DNA of 64,000 nt. Origin: Streptomyces sp. NBC_00102 (GTDB lineage: Bacteria; Actinomycetota; Actinomycetes; Streptomycetales; Streptomycetaceae). The DNA lies in assembly GCF_026343115.1 (NCBI RefSeq), contig NZ_JAPEMC010000001.1, positions 2,108,001 to 2,172,000 on the forward strand, in the 5' to 3' direction. The position numbers and the translations under genes were made by a program. Positions 9,503 through 17,930 of this stretch are shown here, in pieces. The notes under the pieces are model-generated. The model did no database searches, was not told where the DNA came from, and saw only the letters and a program-made list of their open reading frames with translations. Position 1 is the stretch's first letter, and every line of letters starts with the position of its first letter.

Positions 9503-10746
9503 CGGGGCCTCTCTGGAACATTTTGCCCGATGGGTGGATGGCAGGCCAGGTCAAGAACGCTGCGACGGTCACGCTGGGCAAGATGTTGCAGAGCAAGGGC
9601 TCGGGCACTGACGTACGAGCACCCTACATGCGCGCTGCGAATGTACAACCCGATGGCGTTTTGGCTCTCGCCGATGTGAACGAGATGTGGTTCGGAGAGG
9701 AGCAGTTGGAGCAGTTGAGTATCCGTGCGGGCGACGTGGTCGTCGTCGAGGGCGGCCAAGGCGGGTTCGGCCGTGCCGCGTATGTCGACCAGGATCTTCC
9801 TGGTTGGGGATTCCAGAACTCGATCAACCGGCTTCGGCCATTTGCAGATTTCGACGGCCGCTTCATCGCGTTCTACCTGATCGCGCTGCGTGCTAGCGGC
9901 TTCATCCGTGCGTACTCCAACGTTGTCTCGGTGCCGCACCTCACGGCAGAGAAGCTTGCCAGGATTCCGATCCCTCTACCGCCAGTGGAGAGGCAGGGCA
10001 CTATTGCCGACTACCTCAACCGCGAGACGGCCCGAATCGACACGCTCATCGAAGAGCAGCAGCGGCTGATCGAGATGCTTCGCGAGCGGCGGTCGTCGGT
10101 AGTGGAGCGAAGTGTGGCGCTCCTTGACTGGAACACGCCGTTGAAGGCAGTTTCCGTCTTGATTCAGACGGGGCCGTTCGGCAGCCAGTTGAAGTCCGAT
10201 GAGTACAGAAATGGCGGCACGCCGATCATTAATCCATCCCATATTGTCGCAGGTGAGATTGTCCCCGATCCGCGGATCGCGGTCGGTTCTACCAAGGCAG
10301 CACATCTTGCGCGCCACGCTCTTGAGGAAGGCGATTTGATCGCCGCCCGTCGAGGAGAGCTTGGGCGCTGTGCGATTGTGGGGACGCCTGCGGTGGGCTT
10401 CCTGTGCGGGACGGGCTCAGCACTTGTCCGGTTTAATCGGGATTTGATTGAGCCAGCGTTCGGAGCCATCGTGTTCAGCAGCCGGCGCAATCGCGATGCA
10501 CTCGCCCTTTCCTCCGTTGGATCGACGATGGACAACTTGAACTCCGAGATCATCGGCACCCTGCGCGTTCCAGTTCCAACGCTTGAGGAGCAGCGCGGGT
10601 ACGTGGCAGAGATCAGCGGTGCGACCGCGAAAATCGACTCGCTCATCACCGAGACGGAGCGGTTTATCCAGCTTTCCAAGGAACGGCGGTCGGCGTTGAT
10701 CACGGCGGCGGTGACGGGCCAGATCGACGTGAGCGGAGCAGCCTGA
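9499..10746 (+). CDS. hsdS: Type I restriction-modification specificity subunit (HsdS)
   Basis: DNA-recognition subunit (415 aa) with two target recognition domains (about 1-150 and 205-360). The first is followed by the conserved LPPVERQGTIADYLNRETARID and a coiled-coil spacer with IEEQQRLIEMLRERR, and the second by LEEQRGYVAEISGATAKIDS and KERRSALITAAVTGQIDV. This two-repeat pattern is standard for HsdS and implies a bipartite target that cannot be read from sequence alone. It starts with GTG overlapping the hsdM stop, and its TGA overlaps the hsdR ATG (TGATG), so all three subunits are translationally coupled. Confidence 0.93.
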   Translation: MTGPLWNILPDGWMAGQVKNAATVTLGKMLQSKGSGTDVRAPYMRAANVQPDGVLALADVNEMWFGEEQLEQLSIRAGDVVVVEGGQGGFGRAAYVDQDLPGWGFQNSINRLRPFADFDGRFIAFYLIALRASGFIRAYSNVVSVPHLTAEKLARIPIPLPPVERQGTIADYLNRETARIDTLIEEQQRLIEMLRERRSSVVERSVALLDWNTPLKAVSVLIQTGPFGSQLKSDEYRNGGTPIINPSHIVAGEIVPDPRIAVGSTKAAHLARHALEEGDLIAARRGELGRCAIVGTPAVGFLCGTGSALVRFNRDLIEPAFGAIVFSSRRNRDALALSSVGSTMDNLNSEIIGTLRVPVPTLEEQRGYVAEISGATAKIDSLITETERFIQLSKERRSALITAAVTGQIDVSGAA

Positions 10747-13700
10747 TGGCCGACCATAACGAAGCGGTCTTCGAGACCGAGATCTGCGAGTACCTCCACG
10801 CCCACGGCTGGCTTTACTCGGCCCAAGACACCGGTTACGACCGCGAGCGAGCACTTTACCCCGAGGATCTTTGCGCGTGGTTGGAAAAAACGCAAAGGCC
10901 AGGGTACGAGAAGGCGTTAAAGGCGGCAGGATCGCAGGCAAAGTTCCTCGACGTGCTGACTGCGGCGCTCGACCGGCCGCTAGAACATGGCGGCGGGACG
11001 CTCAACATTCTGCGTAACGGGGTGCAGTACATCGGCGGTGGGCGGCTGAAGATGGCGCAGTTCCGTCCAGAAACGTCGCTGAACGAGACGACCACGGCGC
11101 ACTACGAGGCGATGCGGCTACGGGTGATGCGACAGGTGCACTTCTCGACCGCTGACCAGCGCAGCATTGATTTGGTGTTCTTCATTAACGGGCTTCCGGT
11201 GGCCACAGTGGAGTTGAAGACCGACTTCACCCAGTCGCTGGATGAGGCCGTCAACCAGTACAAGCAGGATCGCAGTCCGTTGACGAATGGACGGCCAGAG
11301 CCGTTGTTGTCGTTCGGTCACCGGGCACTGGTGCACTTCGCGGTCTCGAACAGCCTGGCGGCGATGACTACGAGGCTGGAGGGGAACAAGACCCACTTCT
11401 TGCCGTTCAATGTCGGCTTCGACAGTGGTGCTGGCAACCCGCCCGGCGTGGATGGACGTTCGTCGACGGCGTACCTGTGGGAACGGGTCTGGGAGAAACA
11501 CGCCTGGTTGAACATCATCGGGCGGTTGATGATCGTGCAGACCAAGGAGGAGTGGGACGTCGCCACCGGCACCTCGGTGCGGCGTACGAGCATGCTCTTC
11601 CCCCGGTTCCACCAGTGGGAGGCCGTCACGTGCATCGTCGAGGCGGTGAAGGAGGAGGGTGTCGGGAAGCGGTACCTGATTGAGCACTCCGCTGGGTCGG
11701 GGAAGACAAACACCATCGCCTGGACGGCCCACCGGCTGGCGCGGCTGCATGTCGATGACCAGAAGGTCTTCGACACGGTCATCGTGGTCGTGGACCGCAC
11801 CGTGCTCGACTCCCAGCTCCAGGATGCGATCCGGCAGATCGACGGCACAGGCAAGATCGTCGCGACCATCAGCCCTGAGGACGTCCGCAAGGCCGGCGCG
11901 AAGTCGAAGTCGGGGCTGCTGGCGCGTGCGTTGAAAAACGGTGAGCTGATCATCGCGGTGACGGTGCAGACCTTCCCGTATGCGCTGAACGAGATACGGA
12001 CCGACGCCGGCCTGAAGGGCAGGCGGTTCGCCGTCATCGCCGATGAGGCTCATTCCTCCCAGTCAGGCCAGATCTCCTCGAAGCTGAAGCAGGTACTGAC
12101 GGCCGAGGAGGTCAAGGAGATCGAGGAGGGCGGTGAGGTCGATGTGGAGGCAGTGCTGGCCTCGGAGATGACCGAGCGGGCCGAGTCGGAGAACATCTCC
12201 TACTTCGCCTTCACCGCGACGCCGAAGAACAAAACCCTCGAACTGTTCGGTCGCAAAGACGCCACCGGGAAGCCGCGTGAGTTCCACCTGTACTCGATGA
12301 AGCAGGCGATCGAGGAGGGCTACATCCTCGACGTACTCAAGGGCTATCAGCACTACGACACCGCACTGAAGATCGCGGGCAAGGCGGAGAGCAGTAACGG
12401 AGGAGAAGTCGAGGAAGCCACCGCACGGAAGGGGCTGATGCGGTGGGTGCAGTTGCACCCGACGAACATCAGTCAGAAGGTACAGATCATCGTCGAGCAC
12501 TTCCACGCCAACGTCGCCTACCTCCTCGAAGGAAAGGCGAAGGCGATGGTGGTGACCGACTCGCGCAAGTCCGTGGTGAAGTACAAACTGGCCATCGACG
12601 CCTACATCGCCAAGCGGCGCGCCGAGGATGCTTCCTACAATTACCGCACCTTGGTCGCCTTCTCCGCCGGGGTGACTATGGCCGAGGACGAGACCTGGCA
12701 CAGCGACTGGGGCCCGCAGCCGTCGAAGGATGACGAGTTCACCGAGGCCAACATGAATCCGGGCGCAGGGGCCGATCTGGCAGCCGCGTTCAAGGGCGAG
12801 ACGTACAAGATCATGCTGGTCGCCAACAAGTTCCAGACCGGCTTCGACCAGCCCCTGCTCTCGGCGATGTACGTCGACAAGAAGCTGCCCAGCGTCACCG
12901 CGGTACAGACGCTTTCCCGGCTCAACCGCACCTACCGCACCGCTGGTGGGGAGCAGAAGCGCAAGACGTTCGTCATCGACTTCGCCAACAAGCCCGAGGA
13001 CATCAAGGCAGCCTTCGAGCCGTACTTCAAAAACGCGACCCTGGAAACCGAGACTGATCCATACGTCGTCGTCCACCTGGCTAACAAGCTGGCCCAGGCC
13101 GGAATCTACACCGAGGTCGACGTCCGCAAGGTCGCCGAACTGTGGGTGACCCGGAAGGGCAACAATGCGCTCTCAGCGGCGATCAGCCCGGCGCAGCACG
13201 ACTTCCGGCGCCGCTACGCGCGGGCGATCGAGGAAGAGGACAGGGTCACGCTCCAGGCGCTTGACCTCTTCCGCAAGGACGTCTCCACCTACGTACGCCT
13301 CTATGACTTCATGTCCCAGATCGTCGACTACGGCGACCCTTACATGGAGATGCTCTCGATCTTCCTCCGCCTGCTGGAGAAGGTCATCGCCGAGTCCGCG
13401 TGGGCAGCCGAAGTCGACCTCTCCGACGTCGTGCTGGTCGGGGTCAAACACAACAAGGCGATTGCGGTCGACATCTCACTCGTGGGCGACGGGCAGCTGA
13501 AGGGCATCAGCGCCGCCGGCACAGGAACAAAGAAGGATCCGAAGTACGTCGCGCTACAGGTCGTCATAGACAAGATGAACGACCTATTCGGCGCCGAATC
13601 GTTCGCCGCGTCCCAGGTCAGGGAGTTTGTACAGGGCCTCGTCCAACGGTTGCTCGCCGACCCCAACCTGATCCAGCAGACCAAGGTGAACTCCAAGAAG

Positions 13701-13880
13701 CAGTTCGTGGAGTCGCAGGACTTCCAAGCGGCCGTTACGGAGGCGGTCGCGGACAACCAGGACGCCCACAACACGATGGCTGACTACTTCTTCACCGACG
13801 GACCGGCTATCAACGCGATCATCGTCGCCCTTGCGGATGCCTTCTACGAAGCAGCGCTCGATCAGCGGGTGGATTCGTAG
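10746..13880 (+). CDS. hsdR: Type I restriction endonuclease subunit (HsdR)
   Basis: Restriction and translocation subunit (1044 aa). An N-terminal PD-(D/E)XK nuclease is indicated by SIDLVFFINGLPVATVELK at about 139-158. The SF2 motor follows with Walker A IEHSAGSGKT (about 310-320), DEAH-type VIADEAHSS (about 430), FAFTATPKNKT and a late NKFQTGFDQP / LSRLNRTYR motif. The C-terminal helical domain joins it to the methylase core. Length and motif order are normal for HsdR, so the system is probably active. It is the last gene of the operon; a tract of mobile-element remnants starts about 110 bp downstream. Confidence 0.95.
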   Translation: MADHNEAVFETEICEYLHAHGWLYSAQDTGYDRERALYPEDLCAWLEKTQRPGYEKALKAAGSQAKFLDVLTAALDRPLEHGGGTLNILRNGVQYIGGGRLKMAQFRPETSLNETTTAHYEAMRLRVMRQVHFSTADQRSIDLVFFINGLPVATVELKTDFTQSLDEAVNQYKQDRSPLTNGRPEPLLSFGHRALVHFAVSNSLAAMTTRLEGNKTHFLPFNVGFDSGAGNPPGVDGRSSTAYLWERVWEKHAWLNIIGRLMIVQTKEEWDVATGTSVRRTSMLFPRFHQWEAVTCIVEAVKEEGVGKRYLIEHSAGSGKTNTIAWTAHRLARLHVDDQKVFDTVIVVVDRTVLDSQLQDAIRQIDGTGKIVATISPEDVRKAGAKSKSGLLARALKNGELIIAVTVQTFPYALNEIRTDAGLKGRRFAVIADEAHSSQSGQISSKLKQVLTAEEVKEIEEGGEVDVEAVLASEMTERAESENISYFAFTATPKNKTLELFGRKDATGKPREFHLYSMKQAIEEGYILDVLKGYQHYDTALKIAGKAESSNGGEVEEATARKGLMRWVQLHPTNISQKVQIIVEHFHANVAYLLEGKAKAMVVTDSRKSVVKYKLAIDAYIAKRRAEDASYNYRTLVAFSAGVTMAEDETWHSDWGPQPSKDDEFTEANMNPGAGADLAAAFKGETYKIMLVANKFQTGFDQPLLSAMYVDKKLPSVTAVQTLSRLNRTYRTAGGEQKRKTFVIDFANKPEDIKAAFEPYFKNATLETETDPYVVVHLANKLAQAGIYTEVDVRKVAELWVTRKGNNALSAAISPAQHDFRRRYARAIEEEDRVTLQALDLFRKDVSTYVRLYDFMSQIVDYGDPYMEMLSIFLRLLEKVIAESAWAAEVDLSDVVLVGVKHNKAIAVDISLVGDGQLKGISAAGTGTKKDPKYVALQVVIDKMNDLFGAESFAASQVREFVQGLVQRLLADPNLIQQTKVNSKKQFVESQDFQAAVTEAVADNQDAHNTMADYFFTDGPAINAIIVALADAFYEAALDQRVDS

Positions 13881-13989
13881 ATTCGGGAGCCCGTTTGAGG
13901 CGGCCTGACGCACCGCGAAGGTTGGTGTGTAGCGCTGCCAGCTCGTCAATGGCGGTGTCGAGTTGCTGATTGGTTGCACGGCTGTCGAG

Positions 13990-14193
13990 CTACGGGCGGC
14001 GGTGCGATGCCGGTCGTCCGGCTGGTCCCCGTGCGCCCTCGCTCGGTAACCAGCCGGACGTCCCCCACCCTCCTGGGCGGGGCAAGTGCGTACGACCGGC
14101 CGTAGGACGGTCGTACGCGACAACTTGCTCCGCCAGGAGCCGTCGTGGGGTCATGCTGCTCTCCGGCCGGGTAGGCGAATCGGTGTCGGTCAC
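13990..14193 (-). CDS. Small hypothetical protein, mobile-element remnant
   Basis: Predicted 67-aa protein with no recognised domain. Its ATG overlaps the stop of the next upstream small gene (ATGA at 14190-14193). This coupling, with the orientation shared by the replication genes beyond the insertion sequence, suggests it is part of the same degraded plasmid-like or phage-like element. Sequence is Pro/Arg/Gly-rich and of low information, so it may not be functional. Confidence 0.4.
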   Translation of the reverse strand: MTDTDSPTRPESSMTPRRLLAEQVVAYDRPTAGRTHLPRPGGWGTSGWLPSEGARGPAGRPASHRRP

Positions 14194-14432
14194 CGGCTCG
14201 TCTCCGCGCGCCCTTGTCGGATGTCGCGGACGACGTTCTCGATCCAGTCCATCGCCAGGACCGGCCGTGCAGGGTTTCCGGGGTCAGCTGGTCGGAGGTG
14301 CGCTGAGCGGTCCAGCTTCACTCGGTCCGGACTGCGCCCGTGGAGGTGGCCGTGTGCCAGACGGTCGATCACGAGTCGCCCTGGGACGATGCGGCGGGGC
14401 TGGTGACCGGCTGGGTACACCTGGCCGGTCAC
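14190..14432 (-). CDS. Small hypothetical protein, mobile-element remnant
   Basis: Predicted 80-aa protein starting with GTG at 14432 and sharing ATGA with the following small gene. Third codon positions are mostly G/C, which supports real coding. No domain is recognised; the C-terminal part, LAMDWIENVVRDIRQGRAE, looks helical. It sits 17 bp after the PVT-repeat fragment, in the order seen for small accessory genes of actinomycete integrative elements (inference). Confidence 0.42.
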   Translation of the reverse strand: MTGQVYPAGHQPRRIVPGRLVIDRLAHGHLHGRSPDRVKLDRSAHLRPADPGNPARPVLAMDWIENVVRDIRQGRAETSR

Positions 14433-14449
14433 CCGCTTCGTGCTTCCGG

Positions 14450-14668
14450 TCAGTTCCGAACGGTGTCCGGTTGTCCGGGCCTCGCGGTCACTGGCCGCGT
14501 CGGCGTAACCGGCCTGGCGGTAGACGGCGGGCCACCGACCCGGCGGTCAGTGACCGGGGCGGTGGTCGCCGCTCGGTCAGTGACCGGAGACCCAGTGACC
14601 GGCTGACCGCCCAGGTCAGCAGCTCCCTCCAGCTGACCGATGCCACCGGTGACCGCTGCCCCGGTCAC
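14450..14668 (-). pseudogene. 3' fragment of a Pro-Val-Thr repeat protein cut by the IS element
   Basis: The minus-strand frame running out of the insertion sequence is open to a stop at 14450 and encodes a repetitive tail with several PVT and PVTD motifs (PVTGSPVTDR, APVTDRR, RPVTPTRPVTARP). Such tails remind me of the C-termini of DUF2637-type proteins of Streptomyces plasmids and integrative elements, but this match is from memory and weak. The 5' part is absent on the far side of the IS, so the gene is truncated. At DNA level the repeats appear as GGTCAGTGACCGG-like near-palindromes. Confidence 0.4.
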
Positions 14669-14696
14669 TGAACCGCCCCGGGTCGAGTGGAGACTC
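14669..14696 (+). repeat. IS3-family left terminal inverted repeat
   Basis: It begins TGAACCGCCCCGGGT and pairs with the right end at 15971-15998. The first 15 bp are identical in both ends. Confidence 0.9.
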
Positions 14697-14718
14697 AATT
14701 CCGTGAAAGGATTGAGTC

Positions 14719-15045
14719 ATGGCACGCCCTTCCTCTTATCCCGTTGAGCTGCGCAAACGAGCGGTTCGTATGGTCGGCGAGGTCCGCGGTGACTACCCGA
14801 ACGAGTCGGCTGCCGTGCGGGCGGTCGCCCAGAAGCTCGGTATCGGTTCGGCCGAGACCCTGCGGAACTGGGTCAGGCGGGACGAGATCGACTCCGGGCA
14901 GCGTCCGGGCACGACGTCGGAGGAGTCCGCGGCGATGAAGGCGTTGAAGAAGGAGAACGCCGAATTGCGCCGCGCGAACGACATCCTGAAGGCTGCGGCG
15001 TCTTTCTTCGCGGCCGAGCTCGACCGGCCACACACACGCTCGTAG
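14719..15045 (+). CDS. IS3-family transposase OrfA
   Basis: DNA-binding part of the IS3 transposase (108 aa). The N-terminal helix-turn-helix (YPVELRKRAVRMVGE, then SAETLRNWVRRDE) is followed by the leucine-zipper-like helix KALKKENAELRRANDILKAA. It ends at 15045, overlapping the upstream end of the OrfB frame. It is probably made both alone and as an OrfAB fusion by -1 frameshifting. Confidence 0.93.
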   Translation: MARPSSYPVELRKRAVRMVGEVRGDYPNESAAVRAVAQKLGIGSAETLRNWVRRDEIDSGQRPGTTSEESAAMKALKKENAELRRANDILKAAASFFAAELDRPHTRS

Positions 15046-15971
15046 CGTTCATCGACGAGCACCGGGCCCGCTTCGGCGGTGTCGAGCCGATCTGCCGCGT
15101 ACTCGCCGAGCACGACTGCAAGATCGCCCCCTCCACCTACTACGCGGCGAAGAAACGCGCCGCCGAACCTTCGGCCAGACAGGTGCGGGACGCCGTCCTC
15201 AAGGACGCGATCACCGAGGTCCACGAGGCCAACTACCGTGTCTACGGCGCCAGGAAAGTCTGGCGCGAGCTGCACCGACAGGGCCACACCGTGGCCCGGT
15301 GCACCGTCGAACGTCTCATGCGCGAGCTCGGCATCACCGGCGCCGTCCGCGGAAGGAAGGTCATCACCACGATCCAGGACAGCAGCGTCGAGCGGGCACC
15401 GGACCTGCTGGACCGCAAGTTCGTCGCGTCGGCCCCCAACCGCTACTGGGTCGCCGACTTCACCCACGTCAAGACCTGGTCGGGGGTCGTCTACGTCGCC
15501 TTCGTCGTCGACACCTTCTCCCGCCGGATCGTCGGCTGGTCCGCTGCCACATCGAAGGAGACCAAGCTCGTCCTGGACACTCTGGACATGGCCCTGTGGC
15601 AACGCGACCGCGATGAACACCCCCACCGGCGCGGCGAGTTGATACATCATTCCGATGCCGGGTCGCAGTACACGAGCTTCCGGCTCGCCGAGCACCTGGC
15701 AGCCGCCGGCATCGCCGCCTCGATCGGCTCGGTCGGCGACGCCTACGACAACGCCCTCATGGAGTCCGCGATCGGCCTGTTCAAGACCGAGCTGATCAAA
15801 CCGGGGCGCCCCTGGAGGACTCTTTCCCAGGTCGAGCTCGCTACCGCGGAGTGGGTGGACTGGTACTGCCACCGCCGGCTCCACGGTGAAATAGGGCACA
15901 TCCCACCCGTCGAATACGAGACCAACTACTACCGCGCGACCACGAAACCCCAGGTCACAACCGCAATATGA
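15003..15971 (+). CDS. IS3-family transposase OrfB (rve integrase domain), expressed by -1 frameshift
   Basis: Catalytic part of the transposase. The frame is -1 relative to OrfA and is open from about 15003, where TCTTTCTTC in OrfA is a plausible slippery stretch. The protein reads FIDEHRARFGGVEPICRVL, then HTH_21 and the DDE retroviral-integrase core: WVADFTHV (first D), DAGSQYTS (second D) and a C-terminal DNALMESAIGLFKTELI (catalytic E). The stop at 15971 falls in the right inverted repeat. No independent start codon is evident before 15183 (GTG), so fusion with OrfA is the likely product. All catalytic residues are present. Confidence 0.9.
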   Translation, partial: FLRGRARPATHTLVAFIDEHRARFGGVEPICRVLAEHDCKIAPSTYYAAKKRAAEPSARQVRDAVLKDAITEVHEANYRVYGARKVWRELHRQGHTVARCTVERLMRELGITGAVRGRKVITTIQDSSVERAPDLLDRKFVASAPNRYWVADFTHVKTWSGVVYVAFVVDTFSRRIVGWSAATSKETKLVLDTLDMALWQRDRDEHPHRRGELIHHSDAGSQYTSFRLAEHLAAAGIAASIGSVGDAYDNALMESAIGLFKTELIKPGRPWRTLSQVELATAEWVDWYCHRRLHGEIGHIPPVEYETNYYRATTKPQVTTAI

Positions 15972-15998
15972 AGTCTCTACCGAACCCGGGGCGGTTCA
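15971..15998 (-). repeat. IS3-family right terminal inverted repeat
   Basis: It is the reverse complement partner of 14669-14696. It contains the last base of orfB. Confidence 0.9.
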
Positions 15999-16315
15999 GT
16001 CTTGCCCGCCCCGACGACCCCGGCCATCAGCAGACTGGGGCCGGTGGTGACCTGTCGTCGTGCGCCCCGACTGGGGGCAACCGCGGCCTCGGCGACCTCC
16101 CGGGCCCAGTCCAGGACCTGGGGGTGGTCGGCCAGGGCGGCCCGGTAGCGCGGGGGCATCCCGGCCGACAGGGCATCCAGCGGCGAGAAGGGCTCGGGCT
16201 CGTCGGCGGAGGCGGCGACGGCGATCGGGTCGATGGTGCGGGCGGCCAGGATCCGGGCCATCCGGTCCAGGGTGCCCTCGCCGAGAGTCTGCGGCTCGCG
16301 GTTACGGGTGCCCAT
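15999..16315 (-). pseudogene. DnaC-like helicase-loader ATPase, truncated by the IS
   Basis: The first about 105 residues of an ATP-binding protein remain. After an N-terminal region with LDRMARILAARTIDPIAV, a Walker A motif, LLMAGVVGAGKT, runs exactly into the inverted repeat of the IS3 element, so the rest of the ATPase domain is lost. The start ATG (16315) overlaps the stop of the replication gene upstream (TGATG). Gene order (replication initiator then ATP-binding loader) is that of phage and plasmid replication modules, which supports a DnaC/IstB-like role. The missing 3' part is not found left of the IS. Confidence 0.65.
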
Positions 16316-17334
16316 CACAGCTCCTCGGCGTATGCGGCGGCGTTGACCGGGTTGGTCCACGCCTGGTGAGCAGGCACATTAGGCCGATATCCCGGCCGCC
16401 CCAAACCAGCGGAGCGAGCGTTCATCGCCTCGTTGACCATGCTGGTCAGCACGCTCGGGTGCTTCGGGTTGGCCGCGAAGTTCGCCAGCCCGCCACGGAT
16501 GTGCTCCGGGGCGATCCCCTCGCCCAGGAGCTTCTTGGCGATCCGCCCCAGGTGTCCGATCACGTCGCTGGGCGGGCGCTCGTCGCAGGCAGCGACGTAT
16601 TCGCCGACAAGATCCTTGGCCGAGATGGCGGCGGCTGCGGGCGCTGTGCGCCCCGTAGGGAAAGAAGATCCAGGATCCAAGATCCTAGATCCAGGCGCCG
16701 AGCCCTCCCCGAGGCTTTGGGGAAGGTTCGGGGAGTCTTCCCCGAATACCCTCCGACCTGGGCTTTTCCGAGCTGGACGAGGTGGGTCGTCGAGCGGGCT
16801 GTCGAAGCCGTCCTGCTGGGCGGCGGGGACCTCGTCCGCGTGACCGGGAGGCGTCCCGACGGCCTGCGCGGGCAGATCGGGGGCTCCGGGAACGTTCGTC
16901 GAAGCCTCGGCGAACCCTCCGAGAGGAGTGGGCGAAGCTTCGGTCGGCTTGATGCAGACACCCTTGCAGGAGCCGCAATGGTCAGCCGCGTGGTGCTGGG
17001 GGCAGGCCGGCACCCGCGACTGGCTCGGCTTGTCGATCTTCTGATGCTCGGACCAGGTCACGATGTGCAGGTACCGGCGGCCGTCACATCCGGTGTACCG
17101 GCAGATCAGACCGGCGTTCGCGAGCTGGTGAAGGTCGTCCTCGACGTGGACCGAGGTGTGCTCGGCGCGCAGCGGCCAGAGCAGCCCGGCGATGATCGCG
17201 GCGTTGTCCCGGTGGCGTCCCTGGTCGTCGGACTGCGTGAGCAGCCCGTAGAAGGTGCGTTCGGCCTCCACGCTCACCTCGGCGAGCGACTCGGAGATGA
17301 ACGCCTCCGGCTTGATGGTTCGAATCCGCGCCAT
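16315..17334 (-). CDS. Phage-type replication initiator protein
   Basis: Predicted 339-aa replication protein. The N-terminus MARIRTIKPEAFISESLAEVS, with a winged-helix region that includes ERTFYGLLTQSDDQGR, is typical of replisome-organiser proteins of actinophages and related integrative elements. A Cys/His cluster (CPQHHAADHCGSCKGVC, about 130-146) may bind zinc. The middle (150-235) is Pro/Ser-rich linker, and the C-terminal region (IGHLGRIAKKLLGEGIAPEHIRGGLANF) resembles a DnaD-like or loader-binding domain. It sits 1 bp after the upstream small gene and overlaps the ATPase start. The gene is intact, but its partner ATPase is broken, so the element can probably no longer replicate. Confidence 0.7.
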   Translation of the reverse strand: MARIRTIKPEAFISESLAEVSVEAERTFYGLLTQSDDQGRHRDNAAIIAGLLWPLRAEHTSVHVEDDLHQLANAGLICRYTGCDGRRYLHIVTWSEHQKIDKPSQSRVPACPQHHAADHCGSCKGVCIKPTEASPTPLGGFAEASTNVPGAPDLPAQAVGTPPGHADEVPAAQQDGFDSPLDDPPRPARKSPGRRVFGEDSPNLPQSLGEGSAPGSRILDPGSSFPTGRTAPAAAAISAKDLVGEYVAACDERPPSDVIGHLGRIAKKLLGEGIAPEHIRGGLANFAANPKHPSVLTSMVNEAMNARSAGLGRPGYRPNVPAHQAWTNPVNAAAYAEEL

Positions 17335-17335
17335 G

Positions 17336-17662
17336 TCAGCGGCCCCAGCCGGACGCGACCAGGTCGCTGCGGGTGAGGGGCGCGCTGGCGGGGTCGAAAG
17401 TTTGTGGCCGAGTCCGGTCCAGCTCCGACGCAGCCCGCAAGATCCAGCGGGCTGCGACCCGGTGGGTCGTTCGGTCCAGCTCCACCGTCTCCCCTGCCTC
17501 GTCCTTGACGATGGCGTCGGGGTAGGGCCGCGCCTGGATCGGATCGTCGGGGCCGACGCGGGTGGTAGCTACGCCCGGGATCAAGTCCGGGAGCTGTGCG
17601 GCAAGGCGGTACTGGCAGCCCATATCCGGGCAGGCCAGGGTTTCGCTCGACATGGCGAGCAT
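17336..17662 (-). CDS. Small hypothetical protein upstream of the replication gene
   Basis: Predicted 108-aa protein of unknown function, first gene of the minus-strand replication module. The start ATG at 17662 has GGAGTGTCGC just before it. CPDMGCQYRLAAQLPD near the N-terminus contains two Cys. The C-terminal part, with HRVAARWILRAASELD, looks helical. No family recognised. Confidence 0.55.
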   Translation of the reverse strand: MLAMSSETLACPDMGCQYRLAAQLPDLIPGVATTRVGPDDPIQARPYPDAIVKDEAGETVELDRTTHRVAARWILRAASELDRTRPQTFDPASAPLTRSDLVASGWGR

Positions 17663-17737
17663 GCGACACTCCGTTGTTCATAGGAGCGCGGTGCGGCGTC
17701 CTCATGCGAGAGTCCCGCCGCCCGCGTGATGTGAATC

Positions 17738-17795
17738 AGCACCCCCGGGTGCTGGCCCGGCGCTTGGGAGCTTGTACCTCCCGGGCGCCGGTTTT
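17738..17795 (+). terminator. Tandem inverted repeats with T-tract (plus strand)
   Basis: A small hairpin (AGCACCC...GGGTGCT) is followed by a longer one, CCGGCGCTTGGGAG / CTCCCGGGCGCCGG, and TTTTCTTT. This is a good intrinsic-terminator shape on the plus strand, yet no plus-strand gene was found just upstream. It could end an antisense or small RNA, or act in the leader of the minus-strand genes. Confidence 0.45.
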
Positions 17796-17930
17796 CTTTG
17801 CTTTCTCGGGCTTCTACTGCCCGTGCACTGCCTTCCTTCTGCCCTCTCCCTGGCCGGTGGTCTGCTTGCAGAGGCCGAGGCAATGTGACCCATTCCCACC
17901 CCTCAGACACCCTCCGACCCAGCGCGGAAC

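Larger units (their letters stand above)
14669..15998 (+). mobile_element. IS3-family insertion sequence, complete
   Basis: The 1330-bp element has two overlapping frames for OrfA and OrfB and imperfect 28-bp terminal inverted repeats at 14669-14696 and 15971-15998. Both ends begin TGAACCGCCCCGGGT, and 23 of 28 positions match. No 3- or 4-bp target duplication is visible: the left flank is CAC and the right flank GTC. The sequences on the two sides belong to different truncated genes, so the insertion was probably followed by an adjacent deletion or formed by recombination between two copies. Confidence 0.93.

Noticed and set aside
14450..14668. GGTCAGTGACCGG repeats as plasmid iterons or a CRISPR
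   Set aside because: Unit length and spacing are irregular, and the repeats are explained by PVT/PVTD codons of a minus-strand frame.
16660..16700. Clustered GATCC repeats
   Set aside because: They fall in the low-complexity linker of the replication protein and have no regular spacing.
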